Source of the DNA: Cupriavidus taiwanensis LMG 19424
Lineage (GTDB): Bacteria > Pseudomonadota > Gammaproteobacteria > Burkholderiales > Burkholderiaceae
Assembly (NCBI RefSeq): GCF_000069785.1
Contig: NC_010528.1
Span: 1,488,001-1,552,000 of the forward strand
Length of the DNA stretch: 64,000 nucleotides
Reading direction: 5' to 3'
The notes beneath the pieces are model-generated. The model did no database searches and was not told the origin of the DNA. It saw only the letters and a program-made list of their open reading frames with translations. Shown here piece by piece: positions 17,317-27,846 of this stretch (positions are counted from its first letter, which is position 1; each line of letters starts with the position of its first letter). Made by a program: the position numbers and the translations under genes.

Positions 17317-17448
17317 GGTCGAAGCCGAATGGGTGAACGCATCCGGCAGTGCGATATTCCCGCGCCGCGCTCGCCATAGCATATCCCCACTCAGGAGGTA
17401 GCGTGGCAGCAATGCATCACGTCTTGATGCTTCCGCATCGAGCCTGCC

Positions 17449-17730
17449 TCAGGCGGGTTCCGCGCGGTAGGCAGACCAATAATAGTGGCTGTGCCGGTTA
17501 TGGCGCGCGAGCTTCTTCACGATAAAGAGCCGGACCGTGCCGAGATGGCCGGCCTCGACCAGGACCTCATGGTGGTTGGGCGCCTCCGCCGTGGCGCGCG
17601 GCAGCGCCTGCAGCGCGGCGGCGACATGGTGCCCCTGCACCTGCGCGAGGATGCCGTTCGCCCCCGGCGCCAGGTATTCGGGCGCTGCAGCCGGCAGATG
17701 GCAGCCGGCGGCCCGTTTGCTGTTGCCCAT
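17449..17730 (-). CDS. Small hypothetical protein, second gene of LexA-box operon
   Basis: 93-aa basic, His-rich protein with no family I recognise (C terminus VRLFIVKKLARHNRHSHYYW). No signal peptide or membrane segment is seen. The start is decided by an excellent GGAGG three bases from a TAA: the stop codon of the upstream gene lies inside the ribosome-binding region, leaving only 2 bp between the genes, which indicates tight translational coupling. An upstream in-frame extension is rejected because it runs through the neighbouring gene. Expected to be co-expressed with the zinc-ribbon protein under SOS control (inference). Confidence 0.75.
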   Translation of the reverse strand: MGNSKRAAGCHLPAAAPEYLAPGANGILAQVQGHHVAAALQALPRATAEAPNHHEVLVEAGHLGTVRLFIVKKLARHNRHSHYYWSAYRAEPA

Positions 17731-17732
17731 GC

Positions 17733-17981
17733 TTACCTCCGCCCTGGCACGATACGCACGCCGTCGCGGCAGACCTCGATCTGCGGCTGGTGGCCATAGG
17801 CGCGCAGCAGCCGGACATCGCTCCGGGCGGACGCGGGAATGTCCTGGCGGCAAGCCAGGGCACTACGGCTGATGTGATAGGGGCCGCAAGCGGGGCAGAG
17901 GTAGAGATAGCCGCGGGGCGCGGCGCGCGTGCGCTCGGCAGCAGCGCCGCAGAGGGGGCAGTTTGCAGGTTCGGGCGACAT
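17733..17981 (-). CDS. Small zinc-ribbon protein, first gene of LexA-box operon
   Basis: 82 aa. Two CxxC knuckles, CPLCG (residues 8-12) and CPACG (~29-33), spaced by 17 residues form a zinc ribbon; the remainder (DVRLLRAYGHQPQIEVCRDGVRIVPGRR) is basic and ends in a short beta-like segment. I do not recognise the family. The ATG lies 16 bp from a consensus LexA box with an overlapping TATACT -10 element, so the operon is probably repressed by LexA and induced by DNA damage. Small size, basic charge and zinc ribbon would fit a nucleic-acid-binding or toxin-like SOS product, but nothing shows which. Confidence 0.78.
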   Translation of the reverse strand: MSPEPANCPLCGAAAERTRAAPRGYLYLCPACGPYHISRSALACRQDIPASARSDVRLLRAYGHQPQIEVCRDGVRIVPGRR

Positions 17982-17996
17982 CGGGGGCTCGGATGG

Positions 17997-18018
17997 ATAC
18001 TGTATGGATATACAGTAT
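17997..18018. promoter_or_regulatory. LexA (SOS) box
   Basis: ATACTGTAT-GGAT-ATACAGTAT is a perfect inverted repeat that contains TACTGT-N8-ACAGTA, the full CTGT-N8-ACAG consensus used by LexA of beta- and gammaproteobacteria. On the minus strand it overlaps TATACT, a perfect-looking -10 box, so LexA binding would block the promoter of the zinc-ribbon operon. The rightward regulator gene starts 208 bp away. Confidence 0.85.
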
Positions 18019-18225
18019 AGCGTCTTCGGCCGGTCTGAGAAGCGTTCTGGAACGCCATCAGGCTGTCGGGTATCGCAGGCGGGCTGGCCGGCCGAAATGT
18101 CGTTTTATTCGTGGTAATTCACCGATAAACTGTCATGCCACAGGCGGCTGCCCCCGGCTGGGACCCTGCAATAATCGCCCCCCGGATGCCGCAAACACCG
18201 GCCGCCATTGAAAGGAATCTTCTCC

Positions 18226-18816
18226 ATGTCACCCAAGTCCGCCGAAAGCGCGCACGCTGCCGGGGCCGCCGAAGCCGCCGCCGGCAGGCCCGCAACCACC
18301 CTGTCGCGTGCCGCCGGCGCGAATATCGTGTCGTCGTCGCACCTGGTGTCGGTGCGCAGCCCCGAGTTGTCGGAATTCGAGTTCGGCCTGAACACGGCCT
18401 ACAACGCCTACAGCCGCTGGGTGGTGCGCTGCATGGGCGCCGCCGGCGTACGCGACCTGACCTTCCTGGACGTGCTGGTCCTGCACCACGTCAACCACCG
18501 CGGCCGGCCCAAGCGACTGGCCGATATCTGTTTCGTGCTCAACGTGGAAGACACACACCTGGTTACCTATGCGCTGAAGAAGCTGCAGGGGCTGGGACTG
18601 GTCAGCGGAGAGCGGGTGGGCAAGGAGGCGACGTACTCGACCACCGAGGCTGGTGCCGAGGCGTGTTCGCGCTACCGCGAGATCCGCGAGCAATGCCTGA
18701 CCAGCAATTTCACCGCGGGCAGTGAGGAGAATGCCGAAATCGGCGAACTGGCCCGGCTGATGCGCGTGCTGACCGGGCTGTATGAGCAGGCGGCGCGGTC
18801 GGCAACGTCACTCTGA
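18226..18816 (+). CDS. MarR-like winged-helix transcriptional regulator
   Basis: 196-aa DNA-binding protein. The N-terminal ~45 residues are Ala-rich and probably disordered. The winged helix follows: LTFLDVLVLHHVNHRGRPKRLADICFVLNVEDTHLVTYALKKLQGLGLVSGERVGKEATYSTTEAG, the usual MarR order of dimer helix, recognition helix and wing. The ATG at 18226 has AAGGA nine bases upstream; an upstream TTG at 18208 is less likely. It stands alone between the LexA-box operon and purL, transcribed rightward. The ligand and targets are unknown. It is somewhat longer than a standard MarR protein because of its N-terminal tail. Confidence 0.85.
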   Translation: MSPKSAESAHAAGAAEAAAGRPATTLSRAAGANIVSSSHLVSVRSPELSEFEFGLNTAYNAYSRWVVRCMGAAGVRDLTFLDVLVLHHVNHRGRPKRLADICFVLNVEDTHLVTYALKKLQGLGLVSGERVGKEATYSTTEAGAEACSRYREIREQCLTSNFTAGSEENAEIGELARLMRVLTGLYEQAARSATSL

Positions 18817-18891
18817 CCCTCGCAGCGCCTGAAAGTGATGCATAAGCGTTATCACGATCGGGGCTGACACAGCGGGCCCGTGATGTCGCAG

Positions 18892-18921
18892 TGCAAAAAG
18901 CGGGTGCCGGCAAGGTACAAT
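18892..18921 (+). promoter_or_regulatory. Possible purL promoter
   Basis: TACAAT (18916-18921) is a good -10; TGCAAA (18892-18897) at 18 bp is a weak -35. It would give a 5' leader of about 95 nt before the chosen purL ATG. Confidence 0.4.
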
Positions 18922-19024
18922 AGCGGTTTCCCGCCAGCCGGCACCCCATGCAGCGGTGCCGAGCATGCAGCAGCCCCTAGGCCCCTACAGGCTTTACCTC
19001 CACGCCTCCCTGACCGCTACGATC

Positions 19025-22000
19025 ATGGCGCATTTCTCGTGCTTCCCCGGCGCTTTGGCGCTTTCCGCCTTCCGTCAGCAACGCCTGCTCACCGCTCTGC
19101 GGCAGATCGATGCCGATATCGAGTCCGTGCATGGCCAGTTCCTGCATTTTGTTGACGCGCAGACGCCGCTGTCGGCCGACGACCAGTCGCGCGTGGCGGC
19201 GCTGCTGACCTATGGCGCACCGTTCGCCGAGCAGCCCGAGGGCGACCGCTTCGTGGTGATCCCGCGTTTCGGCACGATTTCGCCGTGGGCCAGCAAGGCC
19301 ACCGACATCGCCCATAACTGCGGCCTGACGCATATCCACCGCATCGAGCGCGGCATCGAGATCACCGTGATCTGCAAGAAGGGCCTGCTGCGCGGCCGCA
19401 AGTCGCTGGACGCGGACACCCGCGCCGCCGTCGCCGCGCACCTGTTCGACCGCATGACCGAGACCGTGGTCGCGTCGCGTGACGATGCCGCCGGCCTGTT
19501 CCAGGAGCTGCCGGCCAAGCCGCTGCGCTTTATCGACATCTCGGCCGGGCGCAGCGCGCTGGCCGCCGCCAACGTCGAGATGGGCCTGGCGCTGTCCGAG
19601 GACGAGATCGACTACCTGGTCGACGCCTATGCAAAGCTGGAGCGCAACCCGACCGACGTCGAGCTGATGATGTTCGCGCAGGCCAACAGCGAGCACTGCC
19701 GCCACAAGATCTTCAACGCCACCTGGACCATCGACGGCGTGCAGCAGGACAAGTCGCTGTTCGCGATGATCCGCAACACGCACCAGCTCAATCCGCAGGG
19801 CTCGATCGTGGCCTACTCGGACAACTCGGCGGTGATGGAAGGCGACGTGGCCGAGCGCTGGTTCCCGCGCGGCACCGACCACAAGTACGGCCGCCACGAG
19901 GCGCTGACGCACACGCTGATGAAGGTGGAGACGCACAACCACCCGACCGCGATCTCGCCGTTCCCGGGCGCCTCCACCGGCGCCGGCGGTGAAATCCGCG
20001 ACGAAGGCGCGACCGGCCGCGGCGCCAAGCCCAAGGCCGGCCTGACGGGCTTCACGGTGTCCAACCTGATGCTGCCCGATGCGGTGGAGTCCTGGGAAAA
20101 CGACCGCGACGCGGCCCAGCCGGTGGCGCACCGCAACCCCGACGACAAGCCCGGCGTGACCGGCAAGCCGGATCGCATCGCTTCGCCGCTGCAGATCATG
20201 ATCGACGGCCCGCTGGGCGGCGCCGCGTTCAACAACGAATTCGGCCGCGCCAACCTGGGCGGCTACTTCCGCGTCTACGAGCAGAACGTCGGCGGTACCG
20301 TGCGCGGCTACCACAAGCCGATCATGATCGCCGGCGGCATCGGCAATATCGATGCCTCGCACACGCACAAGAACCCGCTGCCGGCCGGCACGCTGCTGAT
20401 CCAGCTGGGCGGCCCGGGCATGCGCATCGGCATGGGCGGCGGCGCCGCGAGCTCGATGGCGACCGGCACCAACACCGCCGACCTGGACTTCGATTCGGTC
20501 CAGCGCGGCAACCCCGAGATGGAGCGCCGCGCGCAGGAAGTGATCAACGCCTGCTGGCAGCTCGGCGATGCCAACCCGATCCTGTCGATCCACGACGTCG
20601 GCGCGGGCGGCATCTCCAACGCCTTCCCGGAACTGGTCGACGGCGCCGGCCGCGGCGCGCGCTTCGACCTGCGCCAGGTGCACCTGGAAGAGTCGGGCCT
20701 GTCGCCGGCGGAAATCTGGTGCAACGAGTCGCAGGAGCGCTATGTGCTGGCGATCGCGCCGGACAGCTTCCCGCAGTTCCAGGCCATGTGCGAGCGCGAG
20801 CGTTCGCCGTTCGCCGTGGTCGGCATCGCCACCGAAGAGAAGCAGCTGCAGCTGGTCGACGCCAGCGTCGACGCCGCGCTCAAGGAACACTACGCGGTCA
20901 ACATGCCGATGGACGTGCTGCTGGGCAAGCCGCCGCGCATGCACCGCGACGTCAAGCGCGTCGAGCAGCCGCTGCCGGCCGTCGACGTGACCGGCATCAG
21001 CCTGGAGCAGGCCGTGCGCGACGTGCTGCGCCACCCGACCGTGGCCAACAAATCGTTCCTGATCAGCATCGGCGACCGCACCGTGGGCGGCATGAACGCG
21101 CGCGACCAGATGGTTGGCCCATGGCAGGTGCCGGTGGCCGACGTGGCCGTGACCACGCTGGACTACAAGGGCACCGCGGGCGAGGCGATGACCATGGGCG
21201 AGCGCACGCCGCTGGCCGTGATCGATGCCCCGGCCTCCGGCCGCATGGCAATCGGCGAGGCGCTGACCAACCTGGCGGCCGCGCCGGTCAAGGACCTGGG
21301 CAAGGTCAAGCTGTCTGCCAACTGGATGGCTGCTTGCGGCGTCGAAGGTGAAGATGCGAAGCTGTACGACACCGTGCATGCCGTCGGCATGGAGCTGTGC
21401 CCGGCGCTGGGCATCAGCATCCCGGTGGGCAAGGATTCGCTGTCGATGCGCACCAAGTGGCAGGACAACGGTGTCGACAAGGAAGTGGTCGCGCCGGTAT
21501 CGCTGATCATCTCGGCCTTTGCCGCGGTGGACGACGTCAACCGCACGCTGACGCCGCAACTGCGCACCGACGCCGGCGACAGCGTGCTGATCGCCGTCGA
21601 CCTGGGCCGCGGCAAGAACCGCATGGCCGGCAGCATCCTGGCGCAGGTGACGCAGCAGGTGGGCGACAGCGCGCCGGACGTCGACAATGCAGAAGACCTG
21701 AAGAACTTCTTCAACGTGATCCAGCGCCTGAACCGCGAGGGCAAGCTGCTGGCCTACCACGACCGTTCCGACGGCGGCTTCATGGCGACGCTGGCCGAAA
21801 TGGCGTTTGCCGGCCACTGCGGCGTGTCGCTGAACGTCGACATGCTGGCGCTCGATCCGCAGCAGGAGCAGGACTACGGCGACGCCAAGAACTGGGCCCA
21901 GCAGATCGCCGAGCGCCGCAACGACCAGACCCTGCGCGCGCTGTTCGCGGAAGAGCTGGGCGCGGTGGTGCAGGTGCGCATGGAGGACCGCGACGCCGTG

Positions 22001-23071
22001 TTCGCGGTGCTGCGCGAAGCGGGGCTGTCCGCATGCAGCCATGTGGTGGGCAAGCCCAACACCACCGACCAGGTCGAAATCTATCGCGACGCCAAGAAGG
22101 TGTTCGGCGCCTCGCGTACCGACCTGCAGCGCAACTGGAGCGAAGTCAGCTGGCGCATCGCGCGCCTGCGCGACAACCCCGCCTGCGCCGACAGCGAATA
22201 CGACCGCCTGCTCGACGCCGCCGACCCCGGCATCAGCCCGGTGCTGACCTTCGATCCGGCCGAAGACATCGCTGCACCGTTCATCGCCACTGGCGCGCGT
22301 CCGCGCGTGGCGATCCTGCGCGAGCAGGGCGTCAACTCGCAGATCGAGATGGCGTACAGCATGGACCGCGCCGGCTTCGACACGCACGACGTGCACATGA
22401 GCGACCTGATCGCCGGGCGCGCCAACCTGGCTGACTTCAAGGGCTTCGTCGCCTGCGGCGGCTTCAGCTACGGCGACGTGCTGGGCGCGGGCGAGGGCTG
22501 GGCCAAGACCATCCTGTTCAATGCGCAGATGGCCGAACAGTTCGCGGCCTTCTTCAATCGCCAGGACACCTTCGCGCTGGGCGTGTGCAACGGCTGCCAG
22601 ATGATGAGCAACCTGGCCCCGATCATCCCGGGCGCCGGCGCGTGGCCGAAGTTCACGCGCAACCAGTCAGAGCAGTACGAAGCGCGCTACGTGACCGTGG
22701 AAGTGCAGTCGTCGCCGTCGATCTTTTTCGCCGGCATGGAAGGCAGCCGCATCCCCATCGTGGTCGCGCACGGCGAAGGGTTTGCCGACTTCTCGCAGCA
22801 GGGCAATATCGACCAGGCCCATGTGGCGCTGCGCTTTGTCGACAACTACGGCGCGGTCACGCAGACCTATCCGCTCAACCCGAACGGCTCGCCGGACGGC
22901 ATCACCTCGGTGACCACCGTCGACGGCCGCTTCACTGTGCTGATGCCGCACCCCGAGCGCGTCTTCCGCGCCGCGACCATGAGCTGGGCGCCGGACGCAT
23001 GGAAGCAGGTCGCCGACGGCGGCAGCCCGTGGATGCGGATGTTCCGCAATGCGAGGAAGTGGGTGGGGTAA
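19025..23071 (+). CDS. purL: Phosphoribosylformylglycinamidine synthase (large, single-chain PurL)
   Basis: 1348-aa cytoplasmic enzyme of purine synthesis that makes FGAM from FGAR, glutamine and ATP. It is the single-chain form found in gamma- and betaproteobacteria. The start [22 protein letters not shown] is the conserved N terminus of the family, so the ATG at 19025 is chosen over the ATG at 18965. The FGAM synthase domains carry [32 protein letters not shown] and [15 protein letters not shown]. The C-terminal glutaminase has [16 protein letters not shown], nucleophile Cys at about 1188 ([10 protein letters not shown]) and the PHPER His-Glu pair. It is transcribed alone. No PurR site or riboswitch was recognised in the leader. 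Confidence 0.97.
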   Translation: MAHFSCFPGALALSAFRQQRLLTALRQIDADIESVHGQFLHFVDAQTPLSADDQSRVAALLTYGAPFAEQPEGDRFVVIPRFGTISPWASKATDIAHNCGLTHIHRIERGIEITVICKKGLLRGRKSLDADTRAAVAAHLFDRMTETVVASRDDAAGLFQELPAKPLRFIDISAGRSALAAANVEMGLALSEDEIDYLVDAYAKLERNPTDVELMMFAQANSEHCRHKIFNATWTIDGVQQDKSLFAMIRNTHQLNPQGSIVAYSDNSAVMEGDVAERWFPRGTDHKYGRHEALTHTLMKVETHNHPTAISPFPGASTGAGGEIRDEGATGRGAKPKAGLTGFTVSNLMLPDAVESWENDRDAAQPVAHRNPDDKPGVTGKPDRIASPLQIMIDGPLGGAAFNNEFGRANLGGYFRVYEQNVGGTVRGYHKPIMIAGGIGNIDASHTHKNPLPAGTLLIQLGGPGMRIGMGGGAASSMATGTNTADLDFDSVQRGNPEMERRAQEVINACWQLGDANPILSIHDVGAGGISNAFPELVDGAGRGARFDLRQVHLEESGLSPAEIWCNESQERYVLAIAPDSFPQFQAMCERERSPFAVVGIATEEKQLQLVDASVDAALKEHYAVNMPMDVLLGKPPRMHRDVKRVEQPLPAVDVTGISLEQAVRDVLRHPTVANKSFLISIGDRTVGGMNARDQMVGPWQVPVADVAVTTLDYKGTAGEAMTMGERTPLAVIDAPASGRMAIGEALTNLAAAPVKDLGKVKLSANWMAACGVEGEDAKLYDTVHAVGMELCPALGISIPVGKDSLSMRTKWQDNGVDKEVVAPVSLIISAFAAVDDVNRTLTPQLRTDAGDSVLIAVDLGRGKNRMAGSILAQVTQQVGDSAPDVDNAEDLKNFFNVIQRLNREGKLLAYHDRSDGGFMATLAEMAFAGHCGVSLNVDMLALDPQQEQDYGDAKNWAQQIAERRNDQTLRALFAEELGAVVQVRMEDRDAVFAVLREAGLSACSHVVGKPNTTDQVEIYRDAKKVFGASRTDLQRNWSEVSWRIARLRDNPACADSEYDRLLDAADPGISPVLTFDPAEDIAAPFIATGARPRVAILREQGVNSQIEMAYSMDRAGFDTHDVHMSDLIAGRANLADFKGFVACGGFSYGDVLGAGEGWAKTILFNAQMAEQFAAFFNRQDTFALGVCNGCQMMSNLAPIIPGAGAWPKFTRNQSEQYEARYVTVEVQSSPSIFFAGMEGSRIPIVVAHGEGFADFSQQGNIDQAHVALRFVDNYGAVTQTYPLNPNGSPDGITSVTTVDGRFTVLMPHPERVFRAATMSWAPDAWKQVADGGSPWMRMFRNARKWVG

Positions 23072-23108
23072 GGCTCCGCGCCAGGGGAACCGACTTCTGG
23101 CGGTTTAG

Positions 23109-23160
23109 CCTCTCCTGATTGCGGGGAGGGGCGGGGGTGAGGGCCGGCGCATCAACGAAG
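23109..23160 (+). repeat. REP-like repeat, degenerate copy 3
   Basis: CCTCTCC-tgattgc-GGGGAGGGG followed by GCGGGGGTGAGGGCCGG and CATCAACGAAG, the same tail as copy 2. It lies just after purL, between it and the convergent 99-aa gene. Confidence 0.65.
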
Positions 23161-23221
23161 CCCGGCGCCGCCCCCGAACCCACCATCCCGATACGCACCC
23201 GCCTGCGCCCCAAGGCCGGCG

Positions 23222-23521
23222 TCAGGCCGCAGCCACTCCCCGCGGCCTCGAACTCCACGCCACATACGCATACGTCAGCATCCGCGCGCCCTCATCATGG
23301 CGCGCGGGCGCCAGCGCGCCGCTGGCCAGTTGATAGGCCACGACGGCATGCAAGGTCTTTTCCGGGGAATACCGATCCCGCAAGGGGAGGTGGGGATGGA
23401 GCCGGCGCCAGCCGGGGGCGGCGCCGTCCAGGGTCGCCCAGGCCAGTGCGCAATAGCACAGGCCCCGGGACGAGAGATGCCAGAGCTGCCAGTAGCGGCC
23501 GGTCGTGTGCACGCGCTGCAT
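23222..23521 (-). CDS. Hypothetical protein, 99 aa
   Basis: A 99-residue frame rich in Trp, Tyr and His (GRYWQLWHLSSRGLCYCALAW, YSPEKTLHAVVAYQLASGAL, LTYAYVAWSSRP) with a natural amino-acid composition and strong third-position GC. No family is recognised, and no signal peptide or membrane segment is evident. The ribosome binding site is poor. It follows the parvulin gene by 42 bp in the same direction, so it could be its last co-transcribed gene. The alternative is that this is non-coding DNA between two convergent units. Confidence 0.45.
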   Translation of the reverse strand: MQRVHTTGRYWQLWHLSSRGLCYCALAWATLDGAAPGWRRLHPHLPLRDRYSPEKTLHAVVAYQLASGALAPARHDEGARMLTYAYVAWSSRPRGVAAA

Positions 23522-23563
23522 CCTGAATGGCTGCAGGGCCGGCGGGGGCGACCGGCCCGCGGC

Positions 23564-24358
23564 TTACTGGATCCTGGCCTTGTCCTTCAGGGACTTCATC
23601 ATGGCCTGGAACTGCTCGCGTTGCCAGTTCTGGTCGCCCATCAGCATCTGCGTCAGCTGCGGCTTCACTTCTTCGAACGACGGGATCTTGGCGTCGCGCA
23701 CGTCGACCAGCTCGATAATGTGCCAGCCAAACTGGGTCTTGACCGGGGTGTCGGTCATCTGGCCCTTCTTCAGGCCGGTCATGGCCGCGGAGAACTCGGG
23801 CACGTAGCTGCTGCTGTTGGCCCAGTCCAGGTCGCCGCCGTTGGCGGCCGAGCCCGGGTCCTTCGACGCGGCCTTGGCCTGGTCCTCGAACTTGGCGCCG
23901 CCCTTGATCTTGGCGATGATGGCCTTGGCGTCGGCTTCCTTTTCCACCAGGATATGGCGGGCATGGTATTCCTTGCCGTTGCCGAACTGCGACTTGATCT
24001 TGTCGTACTGCTTGCGCAGCTCGGCGTCGCTGGCGCCGTGGGTCTTGACGTAGTCTTCGAACACCGCACCGGCCAGCACGTTCAGGCGCGCCTGTTCCAG
24101 TTGCTCCTGCACGTCGTCGCGCTGGGTCAGGCCGCGCTTGTTGGCTTCCTGCACGAGCAGTTCGCGGTCGATCAGCATGTTGCGCGCGCGCGTGCGCAGC
24201 TCCGGGCTGTCGGGCTGGCCGGTGCCGGCGATCAACTTGTCCAGCTTTGCCGACGGAATGGCCTTGCCATTCACGACGGCGGCATTCTGGGCGATGGCCG
24301 GCAGGCTGCCGGCAGCAAGCACAGCCGCCAGGCTGAACGAGAGGACGGTGGTCTTCAT
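23564..24358 (-). CDS. Periplasmic parvulin-type peptidyl-prolyl isomerase
   Basis: 264 aa. The signal peptide is residues 1-23 (MKTTVLSFSLAAVLAAGSLPAIA). A SurA_N-like helical region with repeated charged helices follows (LIDRELLVQEANKRG). A PpiC rotamase domain lies at ~132-225, with EYHARHILVEKEADAKAII, DPGSAANGGDLDWA and TQFGWHIIELVDVRDA, and a helical tail completes the protein. The layout matches the PrsA/Cbf2-type foldases of betaproteobacteria. It probably helps fold envelope proteins. BolA lies 4 bp upstream and YciB further up, all in one direction, so one operon is likely. It is a second parvulin besides PpiD in this window. Confidence 0.93.
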   Translation of the reverse strand: MKTTVLSFSLAAVLAAGSLPAIAQNAAVVNGKAIPSAKLDKLIAGTGQPDSPELRTRARNMLIDRELLVQEANKRGLTQRDDVQEQLEQARLNVLAGAVFEDYVKTHGASDAELRKQYDKIKSQFGNGKEYHARHILVEKEADAKAIIAKIKGGAKFEDQAKAASKDPGSAANGGDLDWANSSSYVPEFSAAMTGLKKGQMTDTPVKTQFGWHIIELVDVRDAKIPSFEEVKPQLTQMLMGDQNWQREQFQAMMKSLKDKARIQ

Positions 24359-24362
24359 GGAA

Positions 24363-24689
24363 TCAGGTCTGAGAGTTGCTGGAAGAATCGCGTGAGGATG
24401 CGAGGGATTGTGCGCGGGATTGGTACTCTTGGTCGGTGAACGCAGTCACGGCGAGGGCGTGGATCTGCGTGGGGAACAGACCGCGCAGCGCATCATACAC
24501 CATGCGGTGTCGGGCAACCCGGTTGTGACCCGCAAAGCGCTCGCTGACGATTGTCACGTCGTAATGTCCGCCGCCGGACGCGGCGCCGGCGTGTCCGGCG
24601 TGCAGCGCGCTGTCGTCGCGCACGGCCAGGTGGCTGGGGGCGAGCGCTGTGCGCAGCATTGCCTCGATCGTGGCGGGATCGGCTGCCAT
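24363..24689 (-). CDS. bolA: BolA family protein
   Basis: 108-aa member of the BolA/IbaG family, which acts with monothiol glutaredoxins in iron-sulfur cluster trafficking and stress response (family knowledge). It shows the helix start TIEAMLRTALAPSHLAVRDDSALHAGH, then GGGHYDVTIVSERFAGHNRVARHRMVYDAL, containing the conserved F-x-G-x-x-R-V-x-R-H-R segment, and IHALAVTAFTDQEYQ. The ATG at 24689 is chosen. It lies 4 bp upstream of the parvulin gene and 49 bp downstream of yciB. Confidence 0.92.
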   Translation of the reverse strand: MAADPATIEAMLRTALAPSHLAVRDDSALHAGHAGAASGGGHYDVTIVSERFAGHNRVARHRMVYDALRGLFPTQIHALAVTAFTDQEYQSRAQSLASSRDSSSNSQT

Positions 24690-24738
24690 CAATGGTTTCC
24701 TTCGGTTCGTGGGGGCGGAACGGGGCGGGGCGCCGCCG

Positions 24739-25278
24739 TCAGTCCTGGGTGTTTTCGGGCATGTGGCGCGACAGCCAGACGCTTTGCGCGACGATGAAGA
24801 CCAGCATCAGCCCCATGCTGCCGAACAGCTTGAAGTTGACCCAGGCCTCGGTCGAGAACTGGTAGGCCACGTACAGGTTGAGCACGCCCATGGCGGCGAA
24901 GAAGCCGGCCCAGGCCAGATTCAGGCGCGCCCACACCGGATCCGGCAGGGACACCTGCTTTTCCATCATGGCGCGGATCAGGTTCTTGCGCCACACCAGC
25001 ACCGAACCCAGCAGCGCGGCCGCGAACAGCCAGTACAGCACGGTCGGCTTCCACTTGATGAAGGTCTCGTTGTGCAGCACCAGCGTGGCGCCGCCGAAGA
25101 CCGCGATGATCAGCAGGCTGACCCACTGCATCGGCTCGACCTTGCGGTGGCGGAACCAGACCCAGCCGATCTGCAGCACCGTGGCGCCAATGGCCACGGC
25201 GGTGGCGGTGTAGATGTCGGCCAGCTTGAAGGCGGCAAAGAAAAGGATGACCGGGAACAGGTCGAACAGGAATTTCAT
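24739..25278 (-). CDS. yciB: Inner-membrane spanning protein YciB / septation protein A
   Basis: 179-aa integral membrane protein with five or six hydrophobic segments. The family start [30 protein letters not shown] and the segments [35 protein letters not shown] and [21 protein letters not shown] are diagnostic. It is linked to envelope integrity and septation (family knowledge). It stands in a leftward run msrB-yciB-bolA-parvulin with short gaps. Confidence 0.94.
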   Translation of the reverse strand: MKFLFDLFPVILFFAAFKLADIYTATAVAIGATVLQIGWVWFRHRKVEPMQWVSLLIIAVFGGATLVLHNETFIKWKPTVLYWLFAAALLGSVLVWRKNLIRAMMEKQVSLPDPVWARLNLAWAGFFAAMGVLNLYVAYQFSTEAWVNFKLFGSMGLMLVFIVAQSVWLSRHMPENTQD

Positions 25279-25323
25279 GCGGGTCCAGGTTGTGTCCGGC
25301 GTCCGGGCCGGACCATTCAGGCA

Positions 25324-25779
25324 TCAGGGCTGCGGGTCGCGTTTGGGTGCGCCGCCAGCGTGGGCATCATCCGCCGCACGCTGATCCGGGTCGCGATCGT
25401 CGAATTTTAGCGCAGCCGAGTTGATGCAATAGCGCAGCCCCGTCGGCGCCGGGCCATCCTCGAACACGTGGCCCAGGTGGCTGCCGCATTCCTTGCAGCG
25501 GACTTCGATGCGCGTCATGCCGTGGCTATGGTCGACATGCTCGGCAATGACCTCGCCGTTGATCGGGCGGAAGTAGCTGGGCCAGCCGCAGCCGGCGTCG
25601 AACTTGGTGGCCGATTCGAACAGCGGCGTGCCGCAGCCCACGCAGTGGTAGATGCCCTGGTCCCAGTGGTCCCAGTAGCGGCCGGTGAACGGGCGCTCGG
25701 TGGCGGCTTCGCGGGTCACGCGGTATTCGATGTCAGAGAGTTGTGCACGCCACTCGGCGTCGGTCTTGGTGGTGGTCAT
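25324..25779 (-). CDS. msrB: Peptide-methionine (R)-S-oxide reductase
   Basis: 151-aa cytoplasmic repair enzyme for oxidised methionine. Zinc ligands are Cys46/Cys49 (CVGCG) and Cys95/Cys98 (CKECG); the catalytic Cys118 is in GLRYCIN, and Cys64 ([10 protein letters not shown]) is the likely resolving residue. [15 protein letters not shown] and [10 protein letters not shown] complete the MsrB signature. It lies 50 bp downstream of selO in the same direction. The 20 residues after the domain are charged and probably disordered. Confidence 0.96.
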   Translation of the reverse strand: MTTTKTDAEWRAQLSDIEYRVTREAATERPFTGRYWDHWDQGIYHCVGCGTPLFESATKFDAGCGWPSYFRPINGEVIAEHVDHSHGMTRIEVRCKECGSHLGHVFEDGPAPTGLRYCINSAALKFDDRDPDQRAADDAHAGGAPKRDPQP

Positions 25780-25830
25780 GGTTGTCCTCGCGGTGTTCCC
25801 TTGGAGTAGATGGCCGGTCAGGCACAGTCG

Positions 25831-27420
<1,590 letters not shown>

Positions 27421-27846
27421 CGCGTAGGGGCGCTCGGGCGCCAGGTGGCTGTGCGCTTTCGGTGCGCTCGGCGCGGTGCCGCGGCACGCGTGTCAGGCGG
27501 TGCGGCGCGGCATGCAGAAGGCACGAAAATGCGATGGTGGCTAGGGAAAACGACATGTTGAGGTGCAACATGCCACGCAGTATTGTACGTCCTCAACGGC
27601 ACGAGACCGCGCCCAGCCGGACATGCCGCCATGCACCGCAAGGTTATTTCCCGCCTTCACTGAGCCCATGAATCCGGTGCATGGACTTCCGCAGAATTGC
27701 GGCCCCGACGACAGCAACGCGACGACAGTACGGCAGTGCACGACCGGATCGGCTCCTTGCCGATGCCATACATGCGAACGACCGTCCAAAAATAGTACGG
27801 TTGTTCGTTTTTCGGTGGAACAGAACAGCATTCAGGAGGCAGGTTC
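27421..27846. other. Divergent promoter region selO / acyl-CoA ligase
   Basis: 426 bp without a credible gene. Features seen are the inverted repeat CATGTTG-aggtg-CAACATG (27554-27572), of unknown meaning, and the paired 11-bp operator-like repeat at 27775-27807 close to the ligase gene. Confidence 0.6.
27775..27807. promoter_or_regulatory. Paired operator-like sites upstream of acyl-CoA ligase
   Basis: CGAACGACCGT (27775-27785) and ACGGTTGTTCG (27797-27807) are inverted copies (10 of 11) around an 11-bp AT-rich spacer. Each holds a copy of the 12-bp pseudo-palindrome GAACGAYCGTNC, one with a mismatch, that also occurs before fadB and before the esterase at 51046. This looks like a TetR-type binding site; the regulator is not in the window. 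Confidence 0.6.

Noticed and set aside
17402..17515. Rightward 37-codon frame with a perfect AGGAGGT and GTG start
   Set aside because: The text is Arg/Ser-rich without pattern, overlaps the 93-aa gene on the other strand, and the purine run is likely coincidental. Translation data would be needed to revive it.
18977..22396. Open frame of more than 1100 codons antisense to purL
   Set aside because: The protein text is repetitive and His/Arg/Val/Gly-rich, as expected from the complement of a high-GC gene; purL on the other strand is unmistakable.
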